From Pseudomonadota bacterium (GTDB taxonomy: Bacteria; Pseudomonadota; Gammaproteobacteria; Burkholderiales; Burkholderiaceae_C): a DNA stretch of 64,000 nucleotides. The stretch covers positions 62,001 to 126,000 of the forward strand of contig CAUJHV010000004.1 of the NCBI GenBank assembly GCA_963205115.1. Direction: 5' to 3'. The position numbers and the translations under genes are program-made. Positions 33,307-44,042 of the stretch are shown piece after piece (positions within the stretch are counted from its first letter, which is position 1; every line of letters starts with the position of its first letter). The notes beneath the pieces were generated by a model that was not told where the DNA came from, did no database searches, and worked only from the letters and a program-made list of their open reading frames with translations.

Positions 33307-34362
33307 TCATGTCCTGGACTTCAGACTCAGCGCACGCAGGCGGCCCACGACCCCGGTCGGGAAGTGGTAGACCGACAGCACGAACAGCAGGCCCAGCCAC
33401 AGCAGCCAGCGGTCCGGGGTCAGGACGGCGGCCAGCAGCGGGATGCCCTCGACGGCACCGTTGGCCAGCTTCAGCAGATCCTGCAGGTAGTTCTGCGCCA
33501 TCACGAAAAGCACACTGCCGACGATGGCGCCGTAGAGCGTGCCCATGCCGCCAATGACGACGATCAGCAGCACGTCCAGCATGATCTCGAAGCTCATCGT
33601 CGTCTCGGGGCCGGTGTACCGCAGCCACAGCGCCAGCAGCGCGCCGGCCAGCGTGGCGACGGCGGCCGACAGCACATTGCTGAGCGTGCGGTAGACCACC
33701 ACGCGGTAGCCGATGGCCTCGGCGCGGAAGTCGTTCTCGCGGATGGCCTGCAGCACGCGCCCGAACGGTGAGTTCACGACGCGCAGCAGCATCAGGAAGA
33801 CCAACGCAACCACCACGAACAGAACCCAGTACGTGATGTGGCGGCCGTCGAAACCGAAGGCCCATTCGAAGCCCGGCGAGAGCCACTCGGGGTTCTTGAA
33901 GGTCAGGCCGTCTTCGCCGCCGGTGAAGTCCGACAGCTGCGAGGCCAGCGTCTGGAATGCAGCCGCCACCGCCAGCGTGATCATCGCGAAGAAGATCGCC
34001 TTCACGCGCAGGCTGAACAGGCCGATCAGCAGCGACAGCAGCAGCGACGCCACCAGCGCCAGCGCCACGCCGATCAGCACGCTGCCCACCGTCGGGCCGA
34101 GCCGCGTCGCGGCGATGGCCACGCCGTAGGCGCCGATGCCGAAAAACATCGTGTGCGCGAAGCTGACGATGCCGGTGTAACCCAGCAGCAGGTCGTAGCT
34201 GGCCACCAGCAGGATGAAGACCAGCATCTTGGCCGCCACACCGAGCGCCTTGCTGCCGGGGAAGAGAAACGGCGCCAGCGCCAGGCCCAGGACGATGAGC
34301 ACCAGAGCCGCCGCCAGGAAGCGGTTGCGCGGCAGGTCGTGGGAGAGCAGTCGGATCATCAT
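33307..34362 (-). CDS. Branched-chain amino acid-type ABC permease LivM
   Basis: A 351-residue inner-membrane subunit with about ten hydrophobic helices. The family motif around GYTGIVSFAHTMFFGIGAYG is intact, and the EAA-like loop is AIRENDFRAEAIGYRV. The start ATG at 34362 (codon pair ATGATG) is chosen because the upstream frame has no TM segment. It sits 8 bp after livH and is the last transporter gene of the operon. Confidence 0.93.
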   Translation of the reverse strand: MMIRLLSHDLPRNRFLAAALVLIVLGLALAPFLFPGSKALGVAAKMLVFILLVASYDLLLGYTGIVSFAHTMFFGIGAYGVAIAATRLGPTVGSVLIGVALALVASLLLSLLIGLFSLRVKAIFFAMITLAVAAAFQTLASQLSDFTGGEDGLTFKNPEWLSPGFEWAFGFDGRHITYWVLFVVVALVFLMLLRVVNSPFGRVLQAIRENDFRAEAIGYRVVVYRTLSNVLSAAVATLAGALLALWLRYTGPETTMSFEIMLDVLLIVVIGGMGTLYGAIVGSVLFVMAQNYLQDLLKLANGAVEGIPLLAAVLTPDRWLLWLGLLFVLSVYHFPTGVVGRLRALSLKSRT

Positions 34363-34370
34363 CTGCTCCG

Positions 34371-35405
34371 TCAGCGGTTGGTTACCGGGTACAGCCCGCG
34401 CGGGCGCCACAGCAGCACCGCCACCATCAGCCCGATATTCGAGAACAGCGCGACCTTGGGCGCGAGGAAGCCGGTGTAGTTGGCCATCATCCCGACCATC
34501 AGCGCGCCGACGAAGCAGCCCAGCGTGCTGCCCAGCCCGCCGATGATGATGACGATGAACAGCAGGATGTTGACCTGCGAGCCGATCTGCGGCGTGACCA
34601 TCTGCTGGTACAGGCCCCACAGCACGCCGCCCAGCCCGGCCAGCGCGGAGCCGGCGACGAAGACACCCACGAACAGCCGCCGGATGCGGTAGCCCAGGCT
34701 CTCGACCATCTCGCGGTCCTGCACGCCCGCGCGGATCAGGAGGCCGATCTTCGTGCGGTTAAGCGTCCACAGCAGCGCGACGAAGACCACCAGGCCGACC
34801 AGCACCGCCATCACGCGGTATTTCTCGATCGCTGCATCGCCGAAGACGAAGGCCCCGCGCAGCGAATCGGGCAGCGGCAGCGGGCGCTGCTCCGGTCCCC
34901 AGATCACCTTGATGAGCTCTTCGCCGACGATCGCGCCGCCCATGGTGATCAGGATCTGCTTGAGGTGCTGGCCATAGACCGGCCGCACCGCGAATCGCTC
35001 GAAGGCCACGCCCACGAGTCCGGCGGCCAGCATCGCGGCCAGCATGGCCAGCGCGATCGCCGCGAGATTCGAGCCCAGGTCAGGCGCGCCGGCCAGACCC
35101 GGCAGCGCACCCATCACGCTGACCGCGACGAAGGCCCCCGCGGCGATGAACACGCCGTGGCCGAAATTCAGCACGTCCATCAGGCCGAAGACCAAGGTCA
35201 GGCCCGAGGCGATGATGAAGACGATCAGGCCCATGGCCAGGCCGGCGAAGGTCAGGGTGACCCAGGTCGAGGTGCTGCCCACCAGCGGCCAGGCCAGCAG
35301 CGCCAGCGCGCCCAGCAGCATCAGCGGCCGGGCATCGAACTGGGCCTTGGGCACGGCCGCCGGCGCGGGCGCCGAGGCCGAGGTGGTGGACGACGGCTCG
35401 CTCAT
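34371..35405 (-). CDS. Branched-chain amino acid-type ABC permease LivH
   Basis: A 344-residue inner-membrane subunit with many hydrophobic helices; the LivH pattern LTLVFGLMDVLNFGHGVFIAAG and the loop AGVQDREMVESLGYR are present. It has an unusual Ser/Ala/Pro-rich N-terminal extension of about 25 residues. The start overlaps the livF stop by four bases. Confidence 0.93.
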   Translation of the reverse strand: MSEPSSTTSASAPAPAAVPKAQFDARPLMLLGALALLAWPLVGSTSTWVTLTFAGLAMGLIVFIIASGLTLVFGLMDVLNFGHGVFIAAGAFVAVSVMGALPGLAGAPDLGSNLAAIALAMLAAMLAAGLVGVAFERFAVRPVYGQHLKQILITMGGAIVGEELIKVIWGPEQRPLPLPDSLRGAFVFGDAAIEKYRVMAVLVGLVVFVALLWTLNRTKIGLLIRAGVQDREMVESLGYRIRRLFVGVFVAGSALAGLGGVLWGLYQQMVTPQIGSQVNILLFIVIIIGGLGSTLGCFVGALMVGMMANYTGFLAPKVALFSNIGLMVAVLLWRPRGLYPVTNR

Positions 35406-36118
35406 TGGTGTGCTCCCAGTGACAGCCCGAGCAGCCGGTGCTGCAGGGCCTCGTCCTCGACCAGTTCGGCCATGCGGCCGCGATGCACCACGCGCCCGTT
35501 GTCCATCACGGCGACGCTGTCGCCCAGGGCCTTGGCCATGTTGAAGTTCTGCTCGACGAGCAGGATGGTCGTGCGCTGCGCACGCAGCTCGCGCAGGCAG
35601 GCCACGAGGTTGTGGATGATCGACGGCGCCAGGCCCTTGCTGGGCTCGTCGATGAGGATGAGTTCGCGCGGCTCGACGATGGCACGCGCCACGGCCAGCA
35701 TCTGCTTCTGGCCGCCGGAGAGCTTTCCGGCCGGATGCAGCCAGAAGGTCTTCATCGGCGGGAAGAAGCCGAAGATCCACTCCAGCCGCTGCGTATCGAT
35801 GGCCTCGGCGTTGCGCGCCGAACGCGCGGCCAGCACGAGGTTCTCCTTGACCGTCAGGTCGGTGAAGATGCCCATGTTCTCGGGCACGTAGGCCACGCCG
35901 GACGCGGCAATGTCGGGCGTGGCGTCGCGCTCGATCGCGCGGCCCTTGTACTGCACCGTGCCCTGGCTGGCTGGCCACAGGCCCATCACGGTGCGCAGCG
36001 TGGTGGTCTTGCCCGCGCCATTGCGGCCCAGCAGCACCGTGACTTCGCCGGCCGGCACCTGCAGGTCGACGCCGTGCAGGATGTGGTACGCGCCGATGTG
36101 CGTGTGCACGCCGCGCAA
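35402..36118 (-). CDS. ABC ATPase LivF
   Basis: A 238-residue ATP-binding subunit with Walker A GRNGAGKTT, the signature LSGGQKQM, Walker B LILIDEPSKGLAP and the switch His region VEQNFNMA, all typical for LivF. It is 13 bp after livG and overlaps livH. It energises import with livG. Confidence 0.94.
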   Translation of the reverse strand: MRGVHTHIGAYHILHGVDLQVPAGEVTVLLGRNGAGKTTTLRTVMGLWPASQGTVQYKGRAIERDATPDIAASGVAYVPENMGIFTDLTVKENLVLAARSARNAEAIDTQRLEWIFGFFPPMKTFWLHPAGKLSGGQKQMLAVARAIVEPRELILIDEPSKGLAPSIIHNLVACLRELRAQRTTILLVEQNFNMAKALGDSVAVMDNGRVVHRGRMAELVEDEALQHRLLGLSLGAHQ

Positions 36119-36131
36119 TTCAAGCAGCGCC

Positions 36132-36905
36132 TCAGTCAGGTGCTGCCTCCACGGTGCCGCCGCCGAGATAGGCCTGCTGGACGATGGGCGAGGCGATCAC
36201 GGCGGCCGGTTCGCCGTCGGCCACCAGTCGGCCGTTGACCAGCACGACGATGCGGTCGGAGAGTTCGCGCACCACGTCCATCTTGTGCTCCACCAGCAGG
36301 ATGCAGCGGTCCTGGCGCGACTTCAGCGCGCGGATCAGGTCCAGCACCACGGGCACCTCGTCCACGCTCATGCCGGCCGTGGGTTCGTCGAACATGTAGA
36401 TCTGCGGATCCAGCGCCATCAGCATCGCCACCTCGAGCTTGCGCTGGTCGCCATGCGGCAATGAAGCGGCCGTCTGCGCCGCCTTGTCCTGCAGGCGCAC
36501 GGCGTCCAGCAGCGAATGCGCTTCGGCGATCCAGTCCTTGCGGTCGAGCCACACGCGCAGCAGGTCGATGCCCGCCCGGCCACGGCCCTGTTCGCGCGCC
36601 TGCACGGCCAGCCGCACGTTCTCCTGCACCGTGAGGTTGGGGAACAGCTGCGTGAGCTGGAAGGCACGTCCCAGGCCCTTGCGCGTGCGCAGGGGCGCCG
36701 GCAGGGCCGTGATGTCCTCTCCGCGCAGAAGCACCGCGCCCTCGCTGGCCGGCAACTGGCCGGACACGAGGTTGAAGAAGGTTGTCTTGCCTGCGCCGTT
36801 AGGGCCGACGATGGACGTCAGCGTGCCCGGCGCAAAGCGGCAGGAGACGTGGTCCACCGCCACGTGGCCGCCGAAGCGGATGGTGAGGTCCCGGGTTTCG
36901 AGCAT
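36132..36905 (-). CDS. ABC ATPase LivG
   Basis: A 257-residue ATP-binding subunit. Walker A is GPNGAGKTTFFN, the signature is replaced in part (LPHGDQRKLEVA, the LivG form), Walker B is MFDEPTAGM, and the switch His is in VEHKMDVV. ATG 36905 gives the family N-terminus MLETRDLTIRFGG. It follows the solute-binding gene by 194 bp. Confidence 0.94.
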   Translation of the reverse strand: MLETRDLTIRFGGHVAVDHVSCRFAPGTLTSIVGPNGAGKTTFFNLVSGQLPASEGAVLLRGEDITALPAPLRTRKGLGRAFQLTQLFPNLTVQENVRLAVQAREQGRGRAGIDLLRVWLDRKDWIAEAHSLLDAVRLQDKAAQTAASLPHGDQRKLEVAMLMALDPQIYMFDEPTAGMSVDEVPVVLDLIRALKSRQDRCILLVEHKMDVVRELSDRIVVLVNGRLVADGEPAAVIASPIVQQAYLGGGTVEAAPD

Positions 36906-37099
36906 GTGCAATTCCGCGCGCAGGCAACGGGGGATCGATCCGGCGATGCGACCAGCGCGGCGCCACGGAAGTCGTCTTCCGAAGCGCAGCCCGCCCGTGC
37001 ATCGATGCAGAAGCCGGCGGCGCGCCACGCAGGGCGCCCGCCGGTGTCCGGCCGCTCCGCGGGCGGCACGAAGCCGCCTTCAGGAGCCGCGCCAGGGCC

Positions 37100-38320
37100 T
37101 CACTTCTTGTTGCGGATGGGCACGTTCATCTGCTCGGCCTTGATGACCTGAACGAGCTCGGGCACACCCCAGGCGAAGGCCGGATCCACCTTGATCTTGA
37201 AATGGAACATGTCCTGCATGGCCTGGTGATCTTCCTTGCGGAAGGTCATCTTGCCCTTGGGCGTATCGAAGCTCATGCCTTCCATCGCGGCGATCAGCTT
37301 GTCGGTACCGGTGTCGCCCTTGGTCTTCTTCAGCGCCTCGACCACCGCGATGCCGGCGCTCATGCCACCGGCGGTGAAGAAGTCCGGCGGGGTCTTGAAC
37401 TTGCTGTAGTGGTTGGCCACCAGCCACTCGTTGGCCGCATTCTTCGGGATGCCGAAGTAGTAGTAGATCGAGCCTTCCATGCCCGGGAACTGCTTGTACG
37501 CGGCCATGGCCGGCAGGATGTTGCCGCCGGTGGCGATCTCGATGCCATAACGCTTCAGATCCAGATCGGCGATCTTGAACGGGTTCGCGGCGCCAGCCCA
37601 GTTGATGAAGATGACCTTGCGGCCGGGCAGATCCTTGAGCTTGTCGATGATGCGCTGCGCGCCGGCGGTGAAGTCGGTCGTCGCCGCGGGCAGGTATTCC
37701 TCGTGCACGATCTTGGCGGACTTGATCGACTCCTTGAAGGCCTTGACGAAGTCACGGCCGAAGGCGTAGTCCTGCGCCAGCGTGGCGATCGAGACGCCTG
37801 ACTTGTCCAGCGCGACGGCGTTGCTGATGGCGTCCTGGCTGCTGTTGCGGCCGGTGCGGAAGATGTACTTGTTCCACTTGTCGCCGGTGATGCTGTCGGC
37901 CACGGCGGGCTCGACCAGCAGCAACTTCTTGTATTCCTCGGCCACCGGCAGCATGGCCAGCGCGACGCCGGAGCTGGTGGTGCCCACGGCCAGGTCGACC
38001 TTGTCGTCGCCATAGGCCTGCGACAGCAGGTTCTTGCCCAGGTCGGGCTTGCCCTGGTCGTCCTTCTCGATGACGACGATCTTCTTGCCGCCCACCGCCA
38101 TCGTGCCGCCGGTGGCGTACTCCAGACCCATCATGAAGCCCACGGCCGATTGCTTGGCGTAGGCTTCGAAAGCACCCGTCTTGCCCATGATGTGGGCGAC
38201 GCGGATCTCATTCTTGTTCTGCGCCAAGGCCGGCAGGGCGATTAGGCCGGCGGCGGCCATCGACAGCGTCAGACCGGTGGCCAGCGCCTGGCGGCGGGGG
38301 GTGCGTGCGCGTGAATCCAT
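37100..38320 (-). CDS. Branched-chain amino acid-type substrate-binding protein
   Basis: A 406-residue periplasmic binding protein (Peripla_BP_6 family). It has an arginine-rich, twin-arginine-like signal (RARTPRRQALATG, then a hydrophobic stretch ending PALAQ), then the binding-fold start IRVAHIMGKTGAFEAYAKQS. The C-terminal region is FAWGVPELVQVIKAEQM. It is the first gene of the livK-G-F-H-M operon. A strong sigma54-type promoter sits 59 bp upstream of its ATG. The ligand is unknown: the family binds amino acids, amides and aromatic acids. Confidence 0.92.
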   Translation of the reverse strand: MDSRARTPRRQALATGLTLSMAAAGLIALPALAQNKNEIRVAHIMGKTGAFEAYAKQSAVGFMMGLEYATGGTMAVGGKKIVVIEKDDQGKPDLGKNLLSQAYGDDKVDLAVGTTSSGVALAMLPVAEEYKKLLLVEPAVADSITGDKWNKYIFRTGRNSSQDAISNAVALDKSGVSIATLAQDYAFGRDFVKAFKESIKSAKIVHEEYLPAATTDFTAGAQRIIDKLKDLPGRKVIFINWAGAANPFKIADLDLKRYGIEIATGGNILPAMAAYKQFPGMEGSIYYYFGIPKNAANEWLVANHYSKFKTPPDFFTAGGMSAGIAVVEALKKTKGDTGTDKLIAAMEGMSFDTPKGKMTFRKEDHQAMQDMFHFKIKVDPAFAWGVPELVQVIKAEQMNVPIRNKK

Positions 38321-38378
38321 GGGAAAGTCTCCTGGTGTGTTCGAAAAGCAGACAGGGCGAGAGTGTCGCCGCTACCGG

Positions 38379-38394
38379 TGCATGGGCCGTGCCA
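38379..38394 (-). promoter_or_regulatory. Candidate sigma54 (-24/-12) promoter for liv operon
   Basis: On the minus strand the sequence reads TGGCACGGCCCATGCA. It matches the sigma54 consensus TGGCACG-N4-TTGC with one mismatch (A for T) and has the diagnostic GG-N10-GC spacing. It lies 59 bp upstream of the substrate-binding gene, in the right orientation. A sigma54 activator gene (GAYTGA motif) is encoded less than 1 kb upstream. Confidence 0.75.
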
Positions 38395-38409
38395 TGTGAG
38401 CGATTTCAC

Positions 38410-38473
38410 GGGTTAACCCCGATTCTTGACCCGCCGCCCAGGCAGACCTGGCCCGACATCGGCCGGTCGACCG
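38410..38473. promoter_or_regulatory. Palindromes upstream of the sigma54 promoter
   Basis: Three inverted repeats lie 16-94 bp upstream of the -24 element: GGGTTAACCC (38410-38419), CCAGG-CAGA-CCTGG (38438-38451) and CGGTCGACCG (38464-38473). They are candidate upstream activator sites for the sigma54 regulator; the first is close to the promoter for a typical UAS. No direct evidence of binding. Confidence 0.4.
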
Positions 38474-38578
38474 ACCCACGCCCAGCCACGGCCTACCGTC
38501 AACTGCCTGATTTTCATACACATGCCTGACTTCCAAACGCCCGCGCTCCAGCCCGGCGCGGCGTGGGTGCCGTCGGGC

Positions 38579-39348
38579 TCAGCGGCCCGTGTGGCCCGCC
38601 GCTGCGGCTGCCAGCAACAGCGGCACCAGCGCTTGCGGCTCGCTGACCATCGGGCAGTGTCCGGTGGCCAGTTCGTGGATGGTCCAGCCCGGCTGCTCGC
38701 GCACGCGGCGACGCATGGCGTCGATCGTCGGGTAGGCCGGCGAGGTGCAGTCGATGAAGGTCCGCGGCACACGCGCCCAGCGCTCGCCGTCGAAATGCAG
38801 CGGCACGCGGTACATGGCAAAAGGATGCGGCACCTGTCGGCGCATCACCCAGTCGCGGTCCTCGGCCTGCAGGCCAAAACCGTCCGGATCGGGCGGCGGC
38901 AAGGCGCCGTCGTTTGCACGTGCGGCCGCCAGGCGGGCTTCGACGATCTCGGGCGGGTGTCCCGTGCCCCAGCCCTCGCCCGGCACCGGCACCATCGCGT
39001 CCACATACACCAGGTGCCGCAGCCGGCCATCACCGCGTGCCAGCAGCGCATCGGCCGCACCGGTGACCACCATGCCGCCGTAGCTGTGGCCGACCAGCAC
39101 GATGTCGCGCAGCTCCTCGGCATCGATCAGCGCCAGCACGTCGCGCACGTGGTCGTCCAGCGTGATGTCCGGCCGCCGCAGGTGCGCGCGTTCGCCGTCG
39201 CCGGTGAGTGTCACGGCGTGCACCTCGTGGCCCGCGGCACGCAGCGGGCCCAGCACACGTCGCCAGATCCAGGCGCCGCCCCAGGCGCCGTGGACCAGCA
39301 CGAGGGGTGGCAGCGACTGAGCGCGGGCAAGGGCGGGCGTGGAAACGT

Positions 39349-39352
<4 letters not shown>
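38579..39352 (-). CDS. Alpha/beta hydrolase (esterase-like)
   Basis: A 257-residue hydrolase of the AB_hydrolase_6 / methyl-esterase type. The nucleophile elbow is VGHSYGGM (near residue 90), HGAWGGAW gives the oxyanion hole, and the catalytic His is in ELATGHCPM near the C-terminus. Its ATG overlaps the stop of the sigma54 activator gene by four bases, so the two are co-expressed. The neighbouring importer suggests hydrolysis of an imported ester (inference). Confidence 0.87.
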
Positions 39353-40797
<1,445 letters not shown>

Positions 40798-40966
40798 GGG
40801 GACACCTTCGCACCGTTGGCGCGCCGGTGTGAGCGCTTGGGGACGGTCATCCGCGCTCACGGGGTTTTCGTTCGGGACCAGCGGTCAGTTCCGTGCAATG
40901 TAGCAAGGGCCCCAGGCTGGCAAAATGGCGGGTTTCGCCAACAAACATTCGAGGGCAGACAAGACC

Positions 40967-41479
40967 ATGATGGACGATCAAGACGAAGGCGCACGCATCG
41001 GCGTGTGGGTGGCGCTGGGCGTCGTGGCGCTGTTGTTGTTCGGGCTGGTATTTGGCCTGGCCTGGCGTTCGGTCAAGGCACCGGCACCGGCTGCCAAGGC
41101 CGCTGTCGCAGCGCCTGCTGCCGCGGCCGATGTGGTGCTCGACGTGCCGCTGTCCGGCGAGATCATCGGAAAGGTCTACTTCGAAGTCGGCAAGGCCACC
41201 CTGCCGGCGGAGGTGGCCAAGCCCCTGGGCGACGCCCTGGCCGCCGTCACGGCCGATCGCGACAAGAAGCTGATGCTGTCGGGCTTCCATGACCCGTCGG
41301 GCGACCCGGCCACCAATGCCGAACTGGCCAAGAACCGCGCCAAGGCCGTGCGCGAGGCCCTGATCGCGCGCGGCGTGGCCGCCAACCGCATCGTGCTGCG
41401 CAAGCCCGAGCAGACCGCGGCCGAAGGCCCGGCCGAAGAGGCGCGCCGCGTCGAGATCCGGCTCGTGCAATTGCCCTGA
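40967..41479 (+). CDS. OmpA-domain protein with single TM anchor
   Basis: A 170-residue protein with one N-terminal TM segment (IGVWVALGVVALLLFGLVFGLAW), an Ala/Pro-rich spacer and an OmpA-like peptidoglycan-binding domain at the C-terminus (IGKVYFEVGKATLP, then SGFHDPSGDPATNAELAKNR). It is probably inner-membrane anchored and periplasmic. ATG 40967 is chosen; upstream and ATG 40970 are alternatives. It is divergent from the sigma54 activator gene and ends at a strong terminator. Confidence 0.85.
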   Translation: MMDDQDEGARIGVWVALGVVALLLFGLVFGLAWRSVKAPAPAAKAAVAAPAAAADVVLDVPLSGEIIGKVYFEVGKATLPAEVAKPLGDALAAVTADRDKKLMLSGFHDPSGDPATNAELAKNRAKAVREALIARGVAANRIVLRKPEQTAAEGPAEEARRVEIRLVQLP

Positions 41480-41498
41480 TCGGCTACAGCTGCGCGAC

Positions 41499-41526
41499 AA
41501 AGGCCGGCCATGCGCCGGCCTTTTTT
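41499..41526 (+). terminator. Rho-independent terminator after OmpA-like gene
   Basis: Stem GGCCGGC / GCCGGCC with loop CATGC, extended by A-T pairs, followed by a run of six T. It lies 20 bp after the stop of the OmpA-like gene. Confidence 0.93.
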
Positions 41527-41641
41527 CTTTCGCCGCCTCGCGCCACGCCACGCCGCACACCTAGAAGTGGCGGCGCACGGCCCCTCGCAAGTCGCTTGGG
41601 CCGGCTAGCATCATCGCGCTCGCCACTCCGGAGGTTCCCGC

Positions 41642-42949
41642 ATGCTCGATGAATTGCGCCAAGCCGCCCTGCGCCAGCGCGGCGAACGGGTGCTGCGGCT
41701 GGTCGTGGCGGGCTGCAAGCGGTTGCTGTCCGAACGCGGCGAAACCAACAGCCTGTCGATCGCCCGCGGGCTGGTCGAGCGCATCGACGAGCTCGACGGC
41801 TGGCAGCTCGACGCCTTCTTCGACTACCTCGCCAAGGACCTCAGCCCCGATCCGCAGGCGGTGCTGCGGCATGCCCACGACTATGCGCAGCGGCGCGACG
41901 CGGCCAGCCTGATCGCACTGGTGCAGACCACCGAGCCGCCGCGCCAGGAACTGCTGCGCCGCCTGAACCGCACACCCGGCGGCACCGCCTGCATCCTGCG
42001 CCTGCGCCGCGGCGTGCTGGACCGCCTGAAGAAGCACCCCGAGCTGATGGCGCTGGAAGCGGACATGCTGCACCTGCTGAGCTCGTGGTTCAACCCGGGC
42101 TTCCTGAAGATGCAGCGCGTCGACTGGAATTCGCCGGCGCAGCTGCTGGAAAAGATCATCCACCACGAAGCCGTGCATGAGATCGACGGCTGGGACGACC
42201 TGCGCCGCCGCCTGCAGCCCGACCGCCGCTGCTTCGCCTTCTTCCACCCGCAACTGCCGGGTGAACCGCTGATCTTCGTGGAGGTCGCGCTGCTGCAGGA
42301 GATGCCGGGCGCCATCGCACCGCTGATCGACAAGTCCAGCACCCCGCTGGCGACCGACCGCTTCCGTGTAGCCGCGTTCTACAGCATCAGCAACTGCGAA
42401 CCCGGCCTGCGCGGGGTCTCGCTGGGCAACTTCCTGATCAAGAGCGTGGCCGAACAGCTGCAGCGCGAACTGCCGCGCCTGCGCACCTTCTGCACGCTGT
42501 CGCCGATACCGGGCCTGGCATCGTGGCTGCTGTCCGAGCCGGACATCACCGCGCTGTCGGGCATCCGCAAGTCCGTCATCGAAGACCTGGTCGAGGCACG
42601 CGAAGCCCTGCGTGCGGCCACCGGCGGCCGGCTGGCCGACCTGCAGCTGTCGACCACGCACGAACGGCTGGACACGGAGATGCAGTCCGCACTGATGTCG
42701 CTGGCCGCGGCCTATCTGCTGTACGTCTCACCCACGCCCGCCGGCGACCCGGTGGCCCGCTTCCACCTGGACAACGGCGCGCGGCTCGAGCGGCTGAACT
42801 GGCGCGGCAATCCGTCGCCCAAGGGCCTGAAGCAGGCTTTTGGCCTGATGGTCAACTACCTCTATGACCTGGACAAGATCGAGGCCAGCCACGAGAAGTT
42901 CAAGCAAGGCGAGGTTGCCCGCTCCCGGGCCGTGCACACGCTGATGTAG
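41642..42949 (+). CDS. Malonyl-CoA decarboxylase
   Basis: A 435-residue protein of the malonyl-CoA decarboxylase family, which converts malonyl-CoA to acetyl-CoA and CO2. Visible family features are HHEAVHEIDGWDDLRRRL, the RRCFAFFHPQLPGEPLIFVEV block, and the catalytic region FYSISNCEPGLRGVSLGNFLIK; the C-terminus is shortened relative to some homologues. It ends in TAG. It opens a three-gene operon with a Bug-type receptor and malonyl-CoA synthetase, so it likely serves malonate catabolism. Confidence 0.93.
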   Translation: MLDELRQAALRQRGERVLRLVVAGCKRLLSERGETNSLSIARGLVERIDELDGWQLDAFFDYLAKDLSPDPQAVLRHAHDYAQRRDAASLIALVQTTEPPRQELLRRLNRTPGGTACILRLRRGVLDRLKKHPELMALEADMLHLLSSWFNPGFLKMQRVDWNSPAQLLEKIIHHEAVHEIDGWDDLRRRLQPDRRCFAFFHPQLPGEPLIFVEVALLQEMPGAIAPLIDKSSTPLATDRFRVAAFYSISNCEPGLRGVSLGNFLIKSVAEQLQRELPRLRTFCTLSPIPGLASWLLSEPDITALSGIRKSVIEDLVEAREALRAATGGRLADLQLSTTHERLDTEMQSALMSLAAAYLLYVSPTPAGDPVARFHLDNGARLERLNWRGNPSPKGLKQAFGLMVNYLYDLDKIEASHEKFKQGEVARSRAVHTLM

Positions 42950-43018
42950 AAACCCGGCAGGGCCGCTGCCTGCGACATCGCCCTGCCACGACCCTTGCGA
43001 ACAACCCGGAGACACGCC

Positions 43019-44008
43019 ATGCAACACCCCACGCCCCATCCGACCCGCCGCCAGCTGCTGTTGGGTTCGGCCGCTGCCGCGCTGGGCGGTGTCGCCCATG
43101 CCCAGGCGGCTTGGCCGAACAAGCCCGTGACCATCGTCGTGCCCTTCCCGCCCGGCGGCGGCACGGACGCGTTCGCGCGCCCGCTGTTCGCGGCCATGAC
43201 CCGCAACCTCGGCCGGCAGTTCGTCATCGACAACAAAGGCGGCGCGGGCGGCACGCTGGGCGCGGGCGTCGCGGCCAAGGCCGCGCCCGACGGCTACACC
43301 TTCTTCATGGGTGCCGTGCACCACGCCATCGCACCGGCCATGTACCCGCGGCTGGACTACAACATCGAGACCGACTTCGTTCCGGTGGGCCTGATCTCCA
43401 GCGTGCCGCAGGTGATTGTCGTCAACCCGCAGAAGATCCAGGCCACGACACTGCCGCAGCTGCTGGAGTTCATCCGCAAGAACCCCGGCCGCCTGAACTA
43501 CGGCTCGGCCGGCAACGGCACCTCGCACCACCTGGCCGGCGAGCTGTTCAAGCTGCAGACCAAGACCTTCATCACGCACATCCCGTACCGCGGGGCGGGT
43601 CCGGCGCTGCAGGACCTCATCGCCGGGCAGGTGGACATGATGTTCGACGGCCTGGGCTCCAGCGCCACGCACATCAAGGGCGGGCGCATCCGCGCGATCG
43701 CCGTGGCCAGCGACCGCCGCGCGCCCGGCTTCCCGGACGTGCCGAGCTCGAAGGAGGCGGGCGTTCCCGCATACCAGGTGGCCACGTGGTATGGCCTGTG
43801 GGCACCCAAGGGCACGCCGCGCGAGGCCGTGACCGCGATGCAGGAGGCCCTGCGCAAAGCCCTGAACCAGGACGACATGAAGGGCGTGTGGAACGGTCTG
43901 GGTACCGAGACGCCGCAGCTCTGGGGCGATGCCTTCGGCGGCTTCGTGAGCGCGGAGATCAAACGTTGGGCCGAAGTGGTCAAGAATTCCGGGGCCAAGC
44001 TGGATTGA
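43019..44008 (+). CDS. Bug/TctC-family solute receptor
   Basis: A 329-residue periplasmic binding protein of the tripartite tricarboxylate family. The signal is TAT-like (TRRQLLLGSAAAALGGVAHA), then the Bug pattern WPNKPVTIVVPFPPGGGTD and GAGGTLGAGVAAKAAPDGYT. ATG 43019, preceded by GGAG, is chosen. Located between malonyl-CoA decarboxylase and synthetase genes, it may bind malonate (inference); no TctAB membrane subunits are nearby. Confidence 0.92.
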   Translation: MQHPTPHPTRRQLLLGSAAAALGGVAHAQAAWPNKPVTIVVPFPPGGGTDAFARPLFAAMTRNLGRQFVIDNKGGAGGTLGAGVAAKAAPDGYTFFMGAVHHAIAPAMYPRLDYNIETDFVPVGLISSVPQVIVVNPQKIQATTLPQLLEFIRKNPGRLNYGSAGNGTSHHLAGELFKLQTKTFITHIPYRGAGPALQDLIAGQVDMMFDGLGSSATHIKGGRIRAIAVASDRRAPGFPDVPSSKEAGVPAYQVATWYGLWAPKGTPREAVTAMQEALRKALNQDDMKGVWNGLGTETPQLWGDAFGGFVSAEIKRWAEVVKNSGAKLD

Positions 44009-44042
44009 GCATCGAGGATTCGACAGCTTCGAGGAGCATCGA

